Of a stretch of 7,127 nt of DNA, positions 6,022 through 7,127 are shown piece after piece. Every line of letters starts with the position of its first letter. The first letter of the stretch is position 1. Origin of the DNA: Moraxellaceae bacterium. GTDB taxonomy: Bacteria; Pseudomonadota; Gammaproteobacteria; Pseudomonadales; Moraxellaceae. The position numbers and the translations under genes are program-made. Under the pieces are notes generated by a model that did not search any database, was not told the origin of the DNA, and was given only the letters and a program-made list of their open reading frames with translations. The stretch is taken from NCBI GenBank assembly GCA_021156385.1, contig JAJNDL010000151.1, positions 1-7,127 on the forward strand. The letters run 5' to 3'.

Positions 6022-7127
6022 ATGAGACAGCTTTCCGAGGGCAGCGAAGACGCCGTTTTCCGGCTGGGATTCCTGGTGAATCCCCATGCCGGACTGGGTG
6101 GCGCGCTGGCCCTGAAAGGCAGCGACGGCATGGCCGCCGCGGCACTGGCGCGTGGCGCCGTCCCGCAGGCCGGTAGCCGGGCCCGGCTCGCCCTGCAGGA
6201 ACTCCTGCCCTGGCGGGAGCGCCTGCTCGTGCTGGCGGCCGGGGGCGGCATGGGGGCCGAGCTGGCGCAGGAGCTCGGCTTCGCCGTCGAGATCGTGCAC
6301 CGGCCGGAGGGCCCGAGTACGGCTGCGGATACTGAGGCCGCGGCACGGGCGCTGGCGGAGCGCCGGGTCGACCTGCTGCTCTTCGCCGGCGGCGACGGCA
6401 CGGCCCGCGACATCGAGCGCAGCGTCGGGCTGGCCCTGGCGGTGCTCGGCATTCCGGCCGGCGTGAAGATGCATTCCGGCGTCTTTGCCGTGAACCCGCG
6501 CGGCGCCGCCGAGATCGTCAAGCTGATGCTGGAGGGCGGGCTGGTGGTGGTCGATGCCGCCGACGTGCGCGATATCGACGAGGCGGCCCTGCGCGAAGGC
6601 CGGGTCGCGGCGCGCTACTACGGCGAACTCCGGGTGCCCCAGGAGGGCCGCTACCTGCAGCAGGTGAAGTGCAACGGCCGCGAGGTCGAGGCGCTGGTGC
6701 TGCAGGAGATCGCCGCCGAGATCACCGAGCATATGGCGACAGGCGTCACCTATTTCCTCGGGCCGGGCACCACGGTGGCCGCCGTCATGGACGAGCTCGG
6801 CCTGCCCAACACGCTGCTCGGCGTCGACGTGGTGCAGGACGGCGAGCTGCTGGCGGCCGACGCCGATGCGGCCACGCTGGAGGCGTTCGCCGCCGCGGGC
6901 GCCTGCCGCCTCATCCTCACCGCCACGGGCGGGCAGGGCATGCTGCTCGGCCGCGGCAACCAGCAGCTCAGTCCCGCCGTGCTGCGCGCCGTCGGTCGCG
7001 ACGGGCTCATCGTCATTGCCACCAACGAGAAGCTGAAGGCCCTGGCGGGCCGGCCACTGCTCATGGACCTTCCGGACGAAGCGCTGGCGCAGGAGTTCGC
7101 GGGCTTCATCGAGGTCGTCACCGGCTA
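6022..7127 (+). CDS. ATP-NAD kinase-family protein (3' end beyond the window)
   Basis: 368 codons plus two bases are visible; the last codon begins TA and could be Tyr or a stop. The N-terminus (RLGFLVNPHAGLGG, about residues 14-27) has the family's start, where a nucleotide-binding fold opens with the NP-x-AG motif. GGDGT at 123-127 (LLFAGGDGTARD) is the NAD kinase/diacylglycerol kinase-type phosphate-binding motif, and GVKMHSGVFAVNP from 147 is typical of this long 'ATP-NAD kinase family' group related to AcoX, as are FLGPGTT and LTATGGQGMLLGRGNQQLSP near the C-terminus. Members are distinct from the housekeeping NAD kinase and most have no defined substrate, so NAD(H) phosphorylation is only a family-based guess. 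The start is fixed by an in-frame TAA 9 nt upstream; no good Shine-Dalgarno is visible. It stands alone, divergent from the small gene with 158 bp between them. Confidence 0.88.
   Translation, partial: MRQLSEGSEDAVFRLGFLVNPHAGLGGALALKGSDGMAAAALARGAVPQAGSRARLALQELLPWRERLLVLAAGGGMGAELAQELGFAVEIVHRPEGPSTAADTEAAARALAERRVDLLLFAGGDGTARDIERSVGLALAVLGIPAGVKMHSGVFAVNPRGAAEIVKLMLEGGLVVVDAADVRDIDEAALREGRVAARYYGELRVPQEGRYLQQVKCNGREVEALVLQEIAAEITEHMATGVTYFLGPGTTVAAVMDELGLPNTLLGVDVVQDGELLAADADAATLEAFAAAGACRLILTATGGQGMLLGRGNQQLSPAVLRAVGRDGLIVIATNEKLKALAGRPLLMDLPDEALAQEFAGFIEVVTG

Noticed and set aside
5953..6732. Minus-strand open frame over the kinase-like gene
   Set aside because: The plus-strand frame holds the GGDGT and GVKMHSG motifs; the antisense product has no recognisable features.

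Overview
The window is GC-rich chromosomal DNA (roughly two thirds G+C by eye), densely coding, with Shine-Dalgarno-led genes and an RND efflux module. Gene content and protein style suggest a gammaproteobacterium, perhaps Nevskiales- or Xanthomonadales-like. That placement is inference; no rRNA or other marker gene is present.

Layout. (1) 1-364, minus strand: start of a TetR-family repressor gene, cut by the left edge. (2) 365-530: a divergent control region. It holds a sigma70-like minus-strand promoter whose -10 lies inside a perfect 22-bp palindrome, then an array of four operator half-sites spaced exactly 10 bp apart, ending just before the next gene. (3) 531-5550, plus strand: a three-gene efflux operon. 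The first gene is a TetR-family regulator that appears to carry two HTH domains. It overlaps by 11 bp a lipoprotein periplasmic adaptor, which is followed 31 bp later by a HAE1-type RND permease. The permease gene is broken: its first 39 codons are in one frame, about 36 family-conserved residues are missing, and the rest (about 970 codons, otherwise intact) continues in another frame. (4) 5551-6021: a perfect minus-strand intrinsic terminator, a 59-residue gene of unknown function on the minus strand, and its hairpin-rich leader. (5) 6022-7127, plus strand: an ATP-NAD kinase-family protein with the GGDGT motif, running off the right edge.

How it works together. The regulator probably represses its own operon through the operator array at 491-526 and is released by a toxic ligand. 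The adaptor and permease would form a tripartite pump with an outer-membrane channel encoded elsewhere, since no TolC-like gene is in the window. If the permease lesion is real rather than an assembly error, this copy of the pump is dead or severely altered. The divergent TetR at the left edge has its own likely autoregulatory operator of different sequence. The most unusual feature is the match between a duplicated DNA-binding domain and a four-half-site, helically phased operator.
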